Assembly (NCBI GenBank): GCA_963921345.3
Contig: CAWUFE020000002.1
Coordinates: 310,001 to 374,000, forward strand
Direction of reading: 5' to 3'
DNA length: 64,000 nucleotides
Source: Hoeflea_A sp963921345
GTDB lineage: Bacteria; Pseudomonadota; Alphaproteobacteria; Rhizobiales; Rhizobiaceae
Shown: in pieces, positions 52,049 to 61,080 of the stretch
Layout of the letters: each line of letters begins with the position of its first letter
Numbering within the stretch: position 1 is the stretch's first letter
The notes under the pieces: generated by a model
Told to the model about the DNA's origin: nothing
The model's database searches: none
Seen by the model: only the letters and a program-made list of their open reading frames with translations
Program-made: the position numbers and the translations under genes

Positions 52049-52933
52049 TCATGGCACAGCGAGGAACTCCGGACGGAACGCCCCATGTGCACTGTGGACG
52101 TGGCAAATTCCGCTGCCGCGAAAATGCGTCGGCACCAGCAGGTCATCGCTGTCGGCGAGGTCTTCCAGGATGTCCCGCCGCGTCCTCGCGGCCTCGGCAT
52201 TGTCGGTACAGAAGGCCGTGCTGATATGGGGCAGCGCCATCTGGACCGGCGAGTGGATGGCATCGCCGCAGAACACCCCGCGCCGGCCTTCGCTGGCGGC
52301 CTCGATCGACATGTGTCCGGGCGTGTGGCCCGGGCTGCGGCGCAGGGTCAGGCCGCGCGTCACTTCGAAACCGTCGTCGACCAGCTCCATGAGCCCCGCT
52401 TCATGCACCGGCAGCACGCTGTCTCTGAACGCATCGAGGCGGGACGACGGCTCTTCGCGGGTCGCTGCGACCAGTGCCTGCCAATGGTCGAATTCGGCTC
52501 GGCCCGCCAAGGTGCGCGCATTGGCGAAGGTCGGCACCCAGCGACCGTCCGACAACCGGGTGTTCCAGCCCACATGGTCCGCGTGAAAATGGGTGCAACA
52601 GACGAAATCCAAGCCCTCCGGTTCGACGCCTTGGGCCTGCAACCGCTTCAGCCATTCACCGCCTCTGCGCTGGTTCCAGTCGTCGCGCTGCCGGTTCTTG
52701 TGATCGCCGACGCAGCAATCGACCAACACTGTAATTTCGCCGAGTTTCAGCAGCCACGAACGGACGACCATACGCACGGTGTCGTCCAGAAGGAAATCCG
52801 GCTCAAGCCAAGTTCGATGGGACTCGAGTTCGTCCGGATCGAGATTCGGAAAGATGGTCGACGCAGGAAATTCGAACGGATCGATTTCAACGATCGGGAT
52901 GATCTCGATACGGCCAAGCCGAAACCCGCTCAT
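52049..52933 (-). CDS. MBL-fold metallohydrolase
   Basis: A 294-residue metallo-beta-lactamase-fold protein with the two-zinc motif THFHADHVGW (His-x-His-x-Asp-His), a later histidine in RSPGHTPGHMS, the bridging aspartate in VFCGDAIHSP, and a final histidine in VPTHFRG. The layout, with an ester-bond-facing histidine set, is shared by quorum-quenching lactonases and other small-ester hydrolases, but no substrate can be assigned. It is divergent from an EamA transporter and upstream of the ATP-grasp gene. Confidence 0.88.
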   Translation of the reverse strand: MSGFRLGRIEIIPIVEIDPFEFPASTIFPNLDPDELESHRTWLEPDFLLDDTVRMVVRSWLLKLGEITVLVDCCVGDHKNRQRDDWNQRRGGEWLKRLQAQGVEPEGLDFVCCTHFHADHVGWNTRLSDGRWVPTFANARTLAGRAEFDHWQALVAATREEPSSRLDAFRDSVLPVHEAGLMELVDDGFEVTRGLTLRRSPGHTPGHMSIEAASEGRRGVFCGDAIHSPVQMALPHISTAFCTDNAEAARTRRDILEDLADSDDLLVPTHFRGSGICHVHSAHGAFRPEFLAVP

Positions 52934-52969
52934 GCCTTAAACTCCCACAGCAAGATGCCACTTTTATCC

Positions 52970-52983
52970 GATCCAGGCGGATC
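52970..52983. promoter_or_regulatory. Short inverted repeat in the MBL/EamA divergent promoter
   Basis: GATCC-AGGC-GGATC is a perfect 5-bp-arm inverted repeat in the 145-bp spacer between two divergent genes. Short enough to be chance. Confidence 0.35.
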
Positions 52984-53078
52984 ATTCGATTCAAGAGGTA
53001 ATCTGCAACAGCCTGTGCTATGCGAAAAGACGTATGAAGCGTGCCGGCGAGATGGGCACAACCTGAGGTGACAAAGTC

Positions 53079-53996
53079 GTGCGCACGCCTTTTTCCCGAT
53101 TCGGCCCGTTCATCAGTGCGACGATCGTCGTTCTCATCGCCATCTTCATGTTCAGCATCATGAGCGCGATCATCAAGCATCTGGGCGACGACTACGCGCC
53201 GCAGCAGCTGTCGGCTTTCCGCAACGCCTTCGGTCTCATTCCGAGTTTCCTGGTTCTGCTGCTCAGTCGCGACTGGCACGCCGCCGGCCGGCCGCTTGTC
53301 ATCAGCCAGTGGAAACTCGGCCTCCTTCGCGGTGGCTTCGTCGCCGTTGCCCAGGTGTGTTTCTATGCCGCGTTGATGCGCATCGAATTTGCCACGGCAT
53401 CGACGCTGGCCTTCGCTGGCCCGCTGTTCATCACCGCGCTGTCGGTGCCGCTGCTTCGCGACCATGTCGGCCTGTGGCGCTGGACCGCGGTCGCAATCGG
53501 TTTCGTCGGCATCCTGTTCATCATGCAGCCGGGCAGCGAGGTCTTCAGCCTCTATTCGCTGCTGCCGCTCATCGCCGCATTTTGTTACGCCTGCTCGAGC
53601 ATTACCGTGCGGCTGATGGACAACGAAGTGCCGAGCGCGACGCTGAACATCTACGCCACCGGCGGCGCCCTGATCGGATCGATCGCTATCCTTTTCTCGA
53701 CGGCGTCGTTCAAGCCGGTCGCGTCGGCCAACGACTGGTTCTGGCTAATCGGAATGGGAGTCTTCGGCGGCGTCGCCGTGCTGGGTCTGGTGTCCGCTTA
53801 CCGGCTGACGAAACCGAGCAATCTGGCGCCGTTCGAATATTTCGGCATCCCGTTTTCCTTTGTCATCGGCTGGCTGGCCTTCGGCGAGGCACCTTTTGAC
53901 CGGTTGCTTCCGGGCGCCCTGCTGATCGTCAGCGGCGGCCTTATCATCTTCTGGCGCGAGCGCATCGCACGGAATTCGGCGAGCGTCGAGGCCTAG
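53079..53996 (+). CDS. EamA/DMT-family transporter
   Basis: A 305-residue protein with ten predicted helices in two EamA repeats (about 10-140, 155-295), including FATASTLAFAGPLFITALSVPLL and LAPFEYFGIPFSFVIGWLAFGE. It starts at GTG 53079 after GAGGTGA. Probable exporter of a small metabolite. Convergent with the MFS gene, 9 bp apart. Confidence 0.9.
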   Translation: MRTPFSRFGPFISATIVVLIAIFMFSIMSAIIKHLGDDYAPQQLSAFRNAFGLIPSFLVLLLSRDWHAAGRPLVISQWKLGLLRGGFVAVAQVCFYAALMRIEFATASTLAFAGPLFITALSVPLLRDHVGLWRWTAVAIGFVGILFIMQPGSEVFSLYSLLPLIAAFCYACSSITVRLMDNEVPSATLNIYATGGALIGSIAILFSTASFKPVASANDWFWLIGMGVFGGVAVLGLVSAYRLTKPSNLAPFEYFGIPFSFVIGWLAFGEAPFDRLLPGALLIVSGGLIIFWRERIARNSASVEA

Positions 53997-54005
53997 CCCC
54001 GTCTA

Positions 54006-55289
54006 TCAGGTGGTCTGCAGAACGCGCCGGCGCGGCATGGTCTCGCGAAAACGCAGGGTCGCCACAAGCGAGATGGCGGCGGCAGCCATGATCAGATAGG
54101 CCGGCGCCAAGTCGTTGCCGGTCGCGTCGACGACATAGGTTGCGGCAAGCGGCGCCATGCCGCCGACGACGCCGGCGCCGATGCCGCTGCCGATCGACAG
54201 CACGCTGCAGCGCAGATGGGCCGGCAGCGCTTCCGCCATCATCAGCGTGTAGACCGGATAGCCCATCGCCAGCATGGCGCCGAACATGTACTGACCGATG
54301 AGGATCAGCCCGAGATTGGGCTGGTGCATGAGCCACCAGAACGGCCAGGAAAAGAACAGCAGCCCAAGCGCCGCCATCATCGCCATCGGCCGCCGGCCGA
54401 TCCGGTCCGCGGCCAGTCCGGCGAGCGGATAGAGGAACATCAGAAACAGCTGGCTGAGCGTGCTGACATTGAGCGTCTGCGCCGTCGTCAGATGCAGTTC
54501 CAGTTCCAGGTCGGAAGCCGAGAAGACGAAGACGATGTAATAGGCGACCGTGGCCACCAGAAACAGCGATATGTACTGGACGATCGGCCGCCACGCGACC
54601 CGCAGGACTTGCATGACCGGCAGGCTCTTTTCCGGTGACGGTTCGTCCATGGCCGGCGACTCGTCGAGCCCGCGCCGCAGCAGGTAGCCGGCGATCGAAG
54701 GGATGATGCTGAGCAGGAACGGAACCCGCCATCCCCACTCCTGCATCTGCGCATCGGTCAGGACCGCCGCCGAAAGCGCGCCGACACCGGCGGCGGCGGC
54801 CATGCCCACATAGGTGCCGAACAGCGACCAGCTCGAAATGAAGGCGCGCCGGTCGCGCGGCGCGTTTTCGATCAGGAAGACTGTCGAGATGGCGTATTCG
54901 CCGGCAACGCCGAAGCCCTGGAACAGTCGCAAGATGACCAGCAGGATGGGCGCGGCGATGCCGATATCGTCGTATCCGGGCAGCAGGCCGATCAGAAAGG
55001 TGCTGGCGCCCATCGTCGCCAGCGCGATGATCATCACCGGCGTGCGCCCGAGCGTATCCGCCAGGCGTCCCAGAACAAGCCCGCCGACGGGCCTGGCGAA
55101 GTAACCGATGGCGAGGATCCCGAAGGCCGACAGCAGCGACGCCAGGGGATCGTCCGACGGAAAGAAATGCATGCCGATGGAGGCTGCGAAAAAGCCGTAA
55201 ATACCGAAATCGTACCACTCGAGGAAATTGCCCGTTCCCGCAGCCCAGATCTTCAGCTGAAGGCTTTTTCTCGTCGTCGCCTGTTGCAT
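54006..55289 (-). CDS. MFS transporter, metabolite:H+ symporter (MHS) type
   Basis: A 427-residue, twelve-helix major facilitator protein with the MHS N-terminal signature GTGNFLEWYDFGIYGFFA, loop 2-3 motif LGRLADTLGRTPVM and LRLFQGFGVAGEYAIS. The loop 8-9 motif is LAADRIGRRPMAM. MHS members import organic acids such as citrate, ketoglutarate, proline/betaine or shikimate with protons. The ATG at 55289 (MQQATTRKS) is chosen over a start 30 codons upstream because the latter adds an atypical leader. Substrate unknown. Confidence 0.9.
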   Translation of the reverse strand: MQQATTRKSLQLKIWAAGTGNFLEWYDFGIYGFFAASIGMHFFPSDDPLASLLSAFGILAIGYFARPVGGLVLGRLADTLGRTPVMIIALATMGASTFLIGLLPGYDDIGIAAPILLVILRLFQGFGVAGEYAISTVFLIENAPRDRRAFISSWSLFGTYVGMAAAAGVGALSAAVLTDAQMQEWGWRVPFLLSIIPSIAGYLLRRGLDESPAMDEPSPEKSLPVMQVLRVAWRPIVQYISLFLVATVAYYIVFVFSASDLELELHLTTAQTLNVSTLSQLFLMFLYPLAGLAADRIGRRPMAMMAALGLLFFSWPFWWLMHQPNLGLILIGQYMFGAMLAMGYPVYTLMMAEALPAHLRCSVLSIGSGIGAGVVGGMAPLAATYVVDATGNDLAPAYLIMAAAAISLVATLRFRETMPRRRVLQTT

Positions 55290-55498
55290 ACGCTTCCCGA
55301 AACTAAGCCGACCCGGCGGCCGGCGGGTGTCAGGAATCGAGACTAACTCACCGACGCTGGTTTGGCGACCGGCATTCAAACGCGGTTCGCAAGACCGCCG
55401 TCATAGCGCGCCACACGAACTGCCAAACCGGCTTAAGAAATATTTAATGGTAAATAATCACTTTAAATTTGCATCGACTCCTGTGTAGCCAAATCGAA

Positions 55499-56729
55499 AT
55501 GCGTCCAATGTCTCCCAGAAGGCGAACCTTGACATGCGACAAGCCTGTTGTGTTGTCCGTTTTGCTGGTTTTGTTGTTCATGGCGCCCGCGGAGCCCAAG
55601 GCCGATCCCGTGTCGACAGCCCTTCGGAACCGGTCGAGTACGTTCGGTATGGTTCCGGTTGCACGTTCATTTTCGTACATGGATCATGCACGGTCATCGA
55701 GGGCCAGATCAGAGCGAGGCTGGTTCTGCCGCGCGAAATCAGCGAATTGATTGTCGATCCGCCGACAGGTTCAATCGGCCTGGCTTCGACGGGCGGAGAC
55801 AGCTGGGAGACCCCGATCCGCGGACGTCTTGAATTCGAGACCAGAAGCGAGACCGAGTTCGGGCTGTTGACAAACAAGCTGCGACTGCGGAGCGAACGCA
55901 AGTCGCAGCATTCCGGAGATGCCGCAACGACGGTCGATCAGGCCTATATCGAAATCGCGCACCTGTTTGCCGGCTACTCGAATTCCGCCTGGGTCAGCAC
56001 CACCAACGACGGCGACACCGGCTTTGGCGGCTTCGGGTATTTTCGACGGCGCCTATGGCGACCAACAGCGCAACACGCTGCAGTTTCACCTGAACGACCT
56101 GGCGGACGACAGCAGCTTCCTGGCGGTCCCGTGGAAGATGACGGCGATATGACAAGCTGGACACCGGACATCGTCGCACGTTTCGGCACGAAGGCGGGCG
56201 CCAACCAGCTCTTCGGCGTGGTCGGTTACGACCAGGACAATGGCATCGGTTCCGCCATCTGGAACGCCCTCGGCGGGGCGGTCCCCGGCGCGGGCACCGA
56301 CGAAATCGGCATCAAGCTGGGCCTGCATTCCGACATCGGCACGTCAGGCGAATTGCGACTGCAGGCTTCTACGCCACCGGCAATACCGCCTATGCCGCGG
56401 AACTCGACTATCTCGGCCAGCTCTGGACGCCGCAATGGTCCGTGCTCGCCGGCTACGCCCACACCCACTCGGCCGAGGTCGACGCCTATATCAACGGCCA
56501 GTACTTTGCCGACATCTACACGCCGACCAACACGGATTCCGGCATGCGTGCCTGGAGCGTCTCGGGCGGCATCGAGTGGAACCCTCTGGCAAACGACGAC
56601 AACGACGACTTCCAGGTGACGCTGGAAGGCAAATACGTCAACGTCGATACCAACGGCTATTTCAGCGCCTTCGGCACGCTCCGGTCGGATATCTGGGAAG
56701 TGGCGATGCAGGTTCTGCATGAGTTCTGA
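55499..56729 (+). pseudogene. Rhizobiales-type outer-membrane porin, multiply frameshifted
   Basis: Porin_2-type segments appear in order but in changing frames. A signal peptide (LSVLLVLLFMAPAEPKA) from 55499 is followed by a shift at about 55600. EYVRYGSG...GDSWETPIRGRLEFETRS and the long strand region run to about 56035. FDGAYGDQQRNTLQFHLNDL then runs in another frame to about 56150. SWTPDIVARFGTKAG...LFGVVGYDQD continues to about 56365, and FYATGNTAYAAELDYLG onward ends properly in VAMQVLHEF at 56729. At least four frame changes in 1.2 kb exclude a functional beta-barrel. Complete porins of this family form general diffusion pores. Intact long genes on both sides argue against widespread sequencing error. 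Confidence 0.85.
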
Positions 56730-56883
56730 AGTGTGTGATGGCGGAGCCGGCGGCTGGAGGTGCGAGCTTCGTTTCATTCGGCCCCATTTTTGAGGTCTTC
56801 CGTTTTGACACCGGGGTCGTCAACCAGAATCGGAAGTTCAGAGATTTGACCGGTCCGTTCTGCCGCAATCGGTGCCTGGCTCC

Positions 56884-57046
56884 TCATCGCCATGACGATT
56901 GGTGATGCCGAGATCTGCGTGGAGGACGGCAAGCGGATCTTCAAGTTCAGTCGAACAAGCCGGCGATGCGATAGACCTGCAACGTCATAGCGCCCGAATC
57001 CGCTTCGGCGGCCAGGTTTAGGAGCCCCTCGCCAATCTCCGTTTCG
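56884..57046. pseudogene. Scrambled remnants of a paralogue of the 463-residue unknown protein
   Basis: Two pieces match the gene at 57657-59048. On the minus strand, 57043-56948 reads ETEIGEGLLNLAAEADSG and then MTLQVYRIAGLFD-stop, aligning with ETDEIDEELL...EADSGDITLQVDRMVGLFD of the intact protein. On the plus strand, about 56893-56950 reads TIGDAEICVEDGKRIF, aligning with RFGDAEVYVEGGRWIV; the DNA also matches well. The two pieces lie head to head, so the copy was truncated and partly inverted. No open frame of useful length survives. Confidence 0.75.
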
Positions 57047-57057
57047 ACAAGACCACG

Positions 57058-57360
57058 CTACCGCTTCTTCATTCTGTCAAGCAGAGAATCGAGCTTGTCG
57101 GCGATTCTGATGAGTGCGTACGCAGCTTCAATAGATGCCACCGCCTGGGCCTCCTCAGCGCTAACGGAGATTTCCTCTTCGGCTTTTGATTCAGCGTACA
57201 CTTCGCCATCAGGTGTCAGGTAAAATTTGCAGTTTTCACTGGCATTGTTTTTGTCCTCCTCAATTGCACCATCGCTTGTCTGGTGCGGGCTTGCGCGTGC
57301 TTGCCGGCTTTTCATACGGAAGTCTGCTAGTATCACGTTCAATCTCTCGATTAGAAGCAT
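57058..57360 (-). CDS. Possible small acidic protein, unknown
   Basis: A 100-residue open frame (or 85 from the ATG at 57315). The central part is acidic (EVYAESKAEEEISVSAEEAQ) and the end is an amphipathic helix (ASIEAAYALIRIADKLDSLL) with a basic tail. The composition looks protein-like, but no ribosome site is seen at either start and no family is recognised. It lies in a decayed region, so it may be a remnant. Confidence 0.35.
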   Translation of the reverse strand: MLLIERLNVILADFRMKSRQARASPHQTSDGAIEEDKNNASENCKFYLTPDGEVYAESKAEEEISVSAEEAQAVASIEAAYALIRIADKLDSLLDRMKKR

Positions 57361-57656
57361 TGACCATTACGCTGAGTCCGAACGAGCGTCTATAAGCGCA
57401 AAGTTGAATCCCTCCCGGTACAATTCTCACTCTTGGAGAGCATTAAATGCCGGGTGGGTATCGAGGCAGAGTTTGCTTACCCACTCCTGTCTGCAGCGCC
57501 GCGAGAGGTAAATGGCGTTTAAGCTGAGGACGCCCTTGCTTGAAGAGGTGGTAGCGGCGGCCGGCCATGGGGGTACGAGATTTGCTTCATCCAGCCCCAT
57601 TGACGTGAAGCTGCCCTTGCCTCTATCCAAGAAAAACGAGCACATTTGTATGCCAC
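57361..57656. other. Spacer without a supported gene
   Basis: Short open frames exist on both strands but none has family likeness, a convincing ribosome site or consistent codon use. Part of the decayed 55.5-57.6 kb segment. Confidence 0.5.
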
Positions 57657-59048
57657 TCAGGCGATCAGGGAAAAATCGCTCAGGTCCTGGGATACTCCCA
57701 TAATGTAAACGGGCGTCTCTCCATCTAGCTCATAAAACAAAATCGGCCCGGCCTGGCCTGTGTTTTGCGCAAAGGCATCCAAGGCGACCTGGTTGGTGAC
57801 GATCCATCTGCCGCCCTCCACGTAGACCTCAGCATCGCCAAATCGGTCTTCAAACAATTCGAAATAGGGAGCCAGCTCGGCAAGAGACGCAAAACTAATG
57901 AACACCGAGGCCGCGGTGGCGGCGCCCGGCTCCGCGTTGGATGGCGAGAAGGAAAGGCCATCCTCGGTCGTCTCGATCTTGTATCCCAACCCATCGAAAG
58001 TTCGGTCGAACAGGCCGACCATGCGATCGACCTGCAACGTGATGTCGCCCGAATCCGCTTCAACGACCGGATCGACAACCGGAATCAGCAGCTCCTCGTC
58101 AATCTCATCAGTCTCTATTTCCATATCGGCATGCTCCTGCTCACCTTGAGCAAGTGGCTCCATGTCCAGCAAAGCCGGCAAATCTTCCGCCAACTCAGGC
58201 AATTCCGACATCTCGAAACTCGACAGCAAAACATGTTCGGCCGCGACAACGTCGACGTCCGATCGCTGCGGCTGACGGTCTACGATTTCTTCAGAGAAAC
58301 TCCTGAACGCCGCACTTTCCTGGTCGAGGGCAGTAGTGGGCCACTCCCACAATCCTGAAACGATCTTGTCGAAATCCTGCTTGGTTGCAGATGCACCGGC
58401 GACAACCGAAGCAACAACGTCCACAGTTTCAGGAAGGCGGTCAACATTGTTCTGAACGAACGGCGATGCCGAGAAGGCGATCGCTGATAGGATGATGAAC
58501 GCCTGTTGCGGAGTAAACGTGAAATCGCCAAGGCTTGGTTGCCGGTGATCGGCGATGTTGAAAATGTCGGGATCCGACCGGCCACCATCGGCGCGCAAGA
58601 CCCTGTCGCGTCCGGCAAAACCACGGGCATCTTGATAATACTCCTCTGAGACCAGGCAGATCGCGGCAAACACCACAATAATCACGGAGCTCGGATGCAA
58701 CAGAACGGTATCGTCGCCGGAGGCTCCCATGAGGAAAGCCGGTTGCCGCGACATGAAGCGGTGGACGACGTGATTTAGCGAGGAGCCGCGAATTAACGGA
58801 AACCAACCGCCGGCAATGTGATAGGTCCGATCGATGACGGCGACATGGACCAGCACATCTCCGGTTTCGGTGCTGCAGAGCACGAACCAGGGCTCGCCCT
58901 CGTCCGATTCCCCCATCTCCATTTCGACGGAAAGACCCGCCCGAACAAGCGCGGCTTCAATCCGGTACAGCTCCGCCAAATCTTGAGCCGACCACCCCCG
59001 CCTTCGAGCACCATCACCCGAAAATAAAGGGATTACACCATCATGCAT
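57657..59048 (-). CDS. Unknown membrane-linked protein with a conserved N-terminal domain
   Basis: A 463-residue protein. The N-terminal domain (about 12-95; DLAELYRIEAALVRAGLSVE, EGEPWFVLCSTETGDVLVHVAVID) recalls a group of conserved alphaproteobacterial proteins of unknown role. Two hydrophobic segments (about 113-133, SSVIIVVFAAICLVSEE; about 175-191, AFIILSAIAFSA) follow. The C-terminal half is very acidic and may be a surface or solute-binding region, ending VYIMGVSQDLSDFSLIA. The ATG at 59048 (MHDGVIPLFSGDG) is preferred to one 13 codons upstream. Degenerate pieces of a second copy lie 0.6 kb downstream. Function not known. Confidence 0.7.
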   Translation of the reverse strand: MHDGVIPLFSGDGARRRGWSAQDLAELYRIEAALVRAGLSVEMEMGESDEGEPWFVLCSTETGDVLVHVAVIDRTYHIAGGWFPLIRGSSLNHVVHRFMSRQPAFLMGASGDDTVLLHPSSVIIVVFAAICLVSEEYYQDARGFAGRDRVLRADGGRSDPDIFNIADHRQPSLGDFTFTPQQAFIILSAIAFSASPFVQNNVDRLPETVDVVASVVAGASATKQDFDKIVSGLWEWPTTALDQESAAFRSFSEEIVDRQPQRSDVDVVAAEHVLLSSFEMSELPELAEDLPALLDMEPLAQGEQEHADMEIETDEIDEELLIPVVDPVVEADSGDITLQVDRMVGLFDRTFDGLGYKIETTEDGLSFSPSNAEPGAATAASVFISFASLAELAPYFELFEDRFGDAEVYVEGGRWIVTNQVALDAFAQNTGQAGPILFYELDGETPVYIMGVSQDLSDFSLIA

Positions 59049-59202
59049 CGCCCTGCCCCCTGCACGCCATATGCGCGAAACGCACACGAAGCTTTCTACC
59101 CGTGATGCGTAGACACCGTCAACGATAAGTTGCGGCGATCAAACCACGGTACGCAAAATTGCGGCAGCTTCCGACACTGCTGGCTTTCATTTTTTGAGAG
59201 AT

Positions 59203-59278
<76 letters not shown>

Positions 59279-59711
59279 AAATCCGTCGCGAGAATTGCGG
59301 ATATAGCGGTGTTGCCGCGGCCTGTCCAGATGAAATGCGCGTGCTCTGCAACGGTACGGTCGTCTGTCGGGGCGATCGGGTCCACCAAAACCGCTCCCCG
59401 ATGAAGTTCGCCATAGCAATAACGAAATACGGTCAGAAAATTCTGGCCGCCGTGGCCGGTTATTCCTTCAATAGGAAAAAACTGAGACAGACGATTTCAA
59501 GGTTTTCCAGAAATTGCAGTCAATTATTTCCGAAACAGCCGGCATTTGGGACAGTTTCCGGATTGGTCATTTTGGTAATACATGAGTGCCTGAGTAAATC
59601 CGCTCACCAGAGGCCACGGGCTGTTTAGGAACACAGGCGTTCGGCCCCGGCTCGTGGTGCCGTCGGAACAATGTTGACGTAACGCGTATCCGCAAGAAGT
59701 GAGTTAGGTCC
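59279..59711. other. Intergenic region between tRNA-Lys and bgsB
   Basis: No gene supported. It should hold the tRNA promoter (reading left) and the bgsB promoter (reading right). A 97-codon open frame in the middle has no ribosome site or protein-like character. Confidence 0.6.
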
Positions 59712-61067
59712 GTGAGTGCATCGCCCGGCAAGAGCCAATTCTCCCTGATCCCGCGTGTCGTTTCCTATGCATTTCTGGTGGTGCTCTCGACCGTGCTGAT
59801 CTCGGCAGCCTTTCCGCCGATCTTCTCCAGCCGGTCGGCCCGCGCGGTGGTGAATGCGCCTGTGACCGCGCTCAGCACACCGATCAGCGGCCGGATCACT
59901 TATACGGAAACGGGTCACGGGGCGGCGCCGCTCGCCATTGTCGAAAACCAGCGGGTCGACCGGACCACGCTCATCAATCTCCGGGTCGAGTTTGCCAGGC
60001 TGGAGCGCGACCTGGCGCTCAACCAGGCACTGCTCCCCGACCTGAGAGGCCGCCTTTCGGATCTGGAAGACGAACTCGCGGCCCAGCGCCAGGCCGACAT
60101 CGTCCGCTCCGCCAATGATCTGAAGCACGCTCGCGAACGCCTGAGCCTGGCGCGCTTCGCCGCCGTGAACCAGAAGATCCGGGCGGCGCGCAAGCTGGAA
60201 CTGCACGCCAAGGGCATTCATCCCGGAACCGCGGAAGAGATTCGCAACGACATCGGCCTTCACGATACCCGCATCCGGCTGGCCGAGGTCGACGTGGAGA
60301 TCGCCGACACCAACCTTCAATATACGAAAGACGGCATCTTCGTGGGAGAAGACCGGCAATCGCTGAAGACGCTGCAGGCGGAGATTCGCGCCCGAAAGGC
60401 GGAACTGGCGCAACGCACCGTCGAGACCGAACATCTGGCCGGACGGATCGCCGACCTGCGCGATCTGATCGAAGCCGAGCAGGAGCGCATGGAACTCTTG
60501 CGGCAGGCAAGGATCACCGCCGATCGGTCGGCCATCGTCCACAAGACCATCGCCGGCCACGGAAGCCAGGTGCATGCCGGCGACGCGGTTGCCGAGGTTC
60601 TTCGCTGCGAGGATGCCTTTGTGGTGGCGATTTTTTCGGAACGTCAGGCCCATCAGCTTCTGCTGGATGCGGAGGTGGTGATCGAGAGCTCGCGATGGAG
60701 CGCATCCCTGAAAGGAACCGTCAGTCGGCTGGTCCCGCGCACCACAACCCGGCTCGATCGCGACTATGCGGTGCCGTTTCCTCCGACCGAGCGGCGCGAA
60801 CTCTATGCCTTCATCCGACCCGACCCGAGCGAGCTGCCGACCCTCAACGCCGACGGGTCCTGTTCGGTCGGCACCTGGGTAAACGTTGTCACGCGGCGGG
60901 AATGGGTCGACAAGACCCGCTCCTATATGGAGGCCGGGGCCGTTTCCCTGATCCGGACCACACGTCGCATCCTTGCGGAAATCCCTTCCCTGCCGGACGC
61001 CGGATCGCCGGATGTCGCGAGATCCTCTGGTTCGCCGGCGGATCACGTCGCCGCGGGAATGAACTGA
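59712..61067 (+). CDS. bgsB: HlyD-type membrane-fusion protein, BgsB-like
   Basis: A 451-residue protein with one N-terminal membrane helix (about 17-37), a split lipoyl-like domain (VVNAPVTALSTPISGRITYT near 52-72 and the TADRSAIVHKTIAGHGSQVHAGDAVAEVL part near 270-300, each quoted in part), and a long helical hairpin between (about 85-265). The beta-barrel-like part lies near 300-400. It lies 13 bp upstream of a cellulose-synthase-like gene. In Sinorhizobium, BgsB is the membrane-fusion partner of the mixed-linkage beta-glucan synthase BgsA, and the same gene order here supports that identity. Starts at GTG 59712. The partner gene here is truncated. Confidence 0.75.
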   Translation: MSASPGKSQFSLIPRVVSYAFLVVLSTVLISAAFPPIFSSRSARAVVNAPVTALSTPISGRITYTETGHGAAPLAIVENQRVDRTTLINLRVEFARLERDLALNQALLPDLRGRLSDLEDELAAQRQADIVRSANDLKHARERLSLARFAAVNQKIRAARKLELHAKGIHPGTAEEIRNDIGLHDTRIRLAEVDVEIADTNLQYTKDGIFVGEDRQSLKTLQAEIRARKAELAQRTVETEHLAGRIADLRDLIEAEQERMELLRQARITADRSAIVHKTIAGHGSQVHAGDAVAEVLRCEDAFVVAIFSERQAHQLLLDAEVVIESSRWSASLKGTVSRLVPRTTTRLDRDYAVPFPPTERRELYAFIRPDPSELPTLNADGSCSVGTWVNVVTRREWVDKTRSYMEAGAVSLIRTTRRILAEIPSLPDAGSPDVARSSGSPADHVAAGMN

Positions 61068-61080
61068 GTCCGGGGTTCAT

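Noticed and set aside
57512..57703. 63-codon plus-strand frame starting MAFKLRTPLLEEV with GAGAGG upstream
   Set aside because: No family likeness; the frame runs into the end of the opposing 463-residue gene and the C-terminal composition is not protein-like.
59335..59628. 97-codon frame between tRNA-Lys and bgsB
   Set aside because: No ribosome site, mixed codon use, and no recognisable domain or signal sequence.
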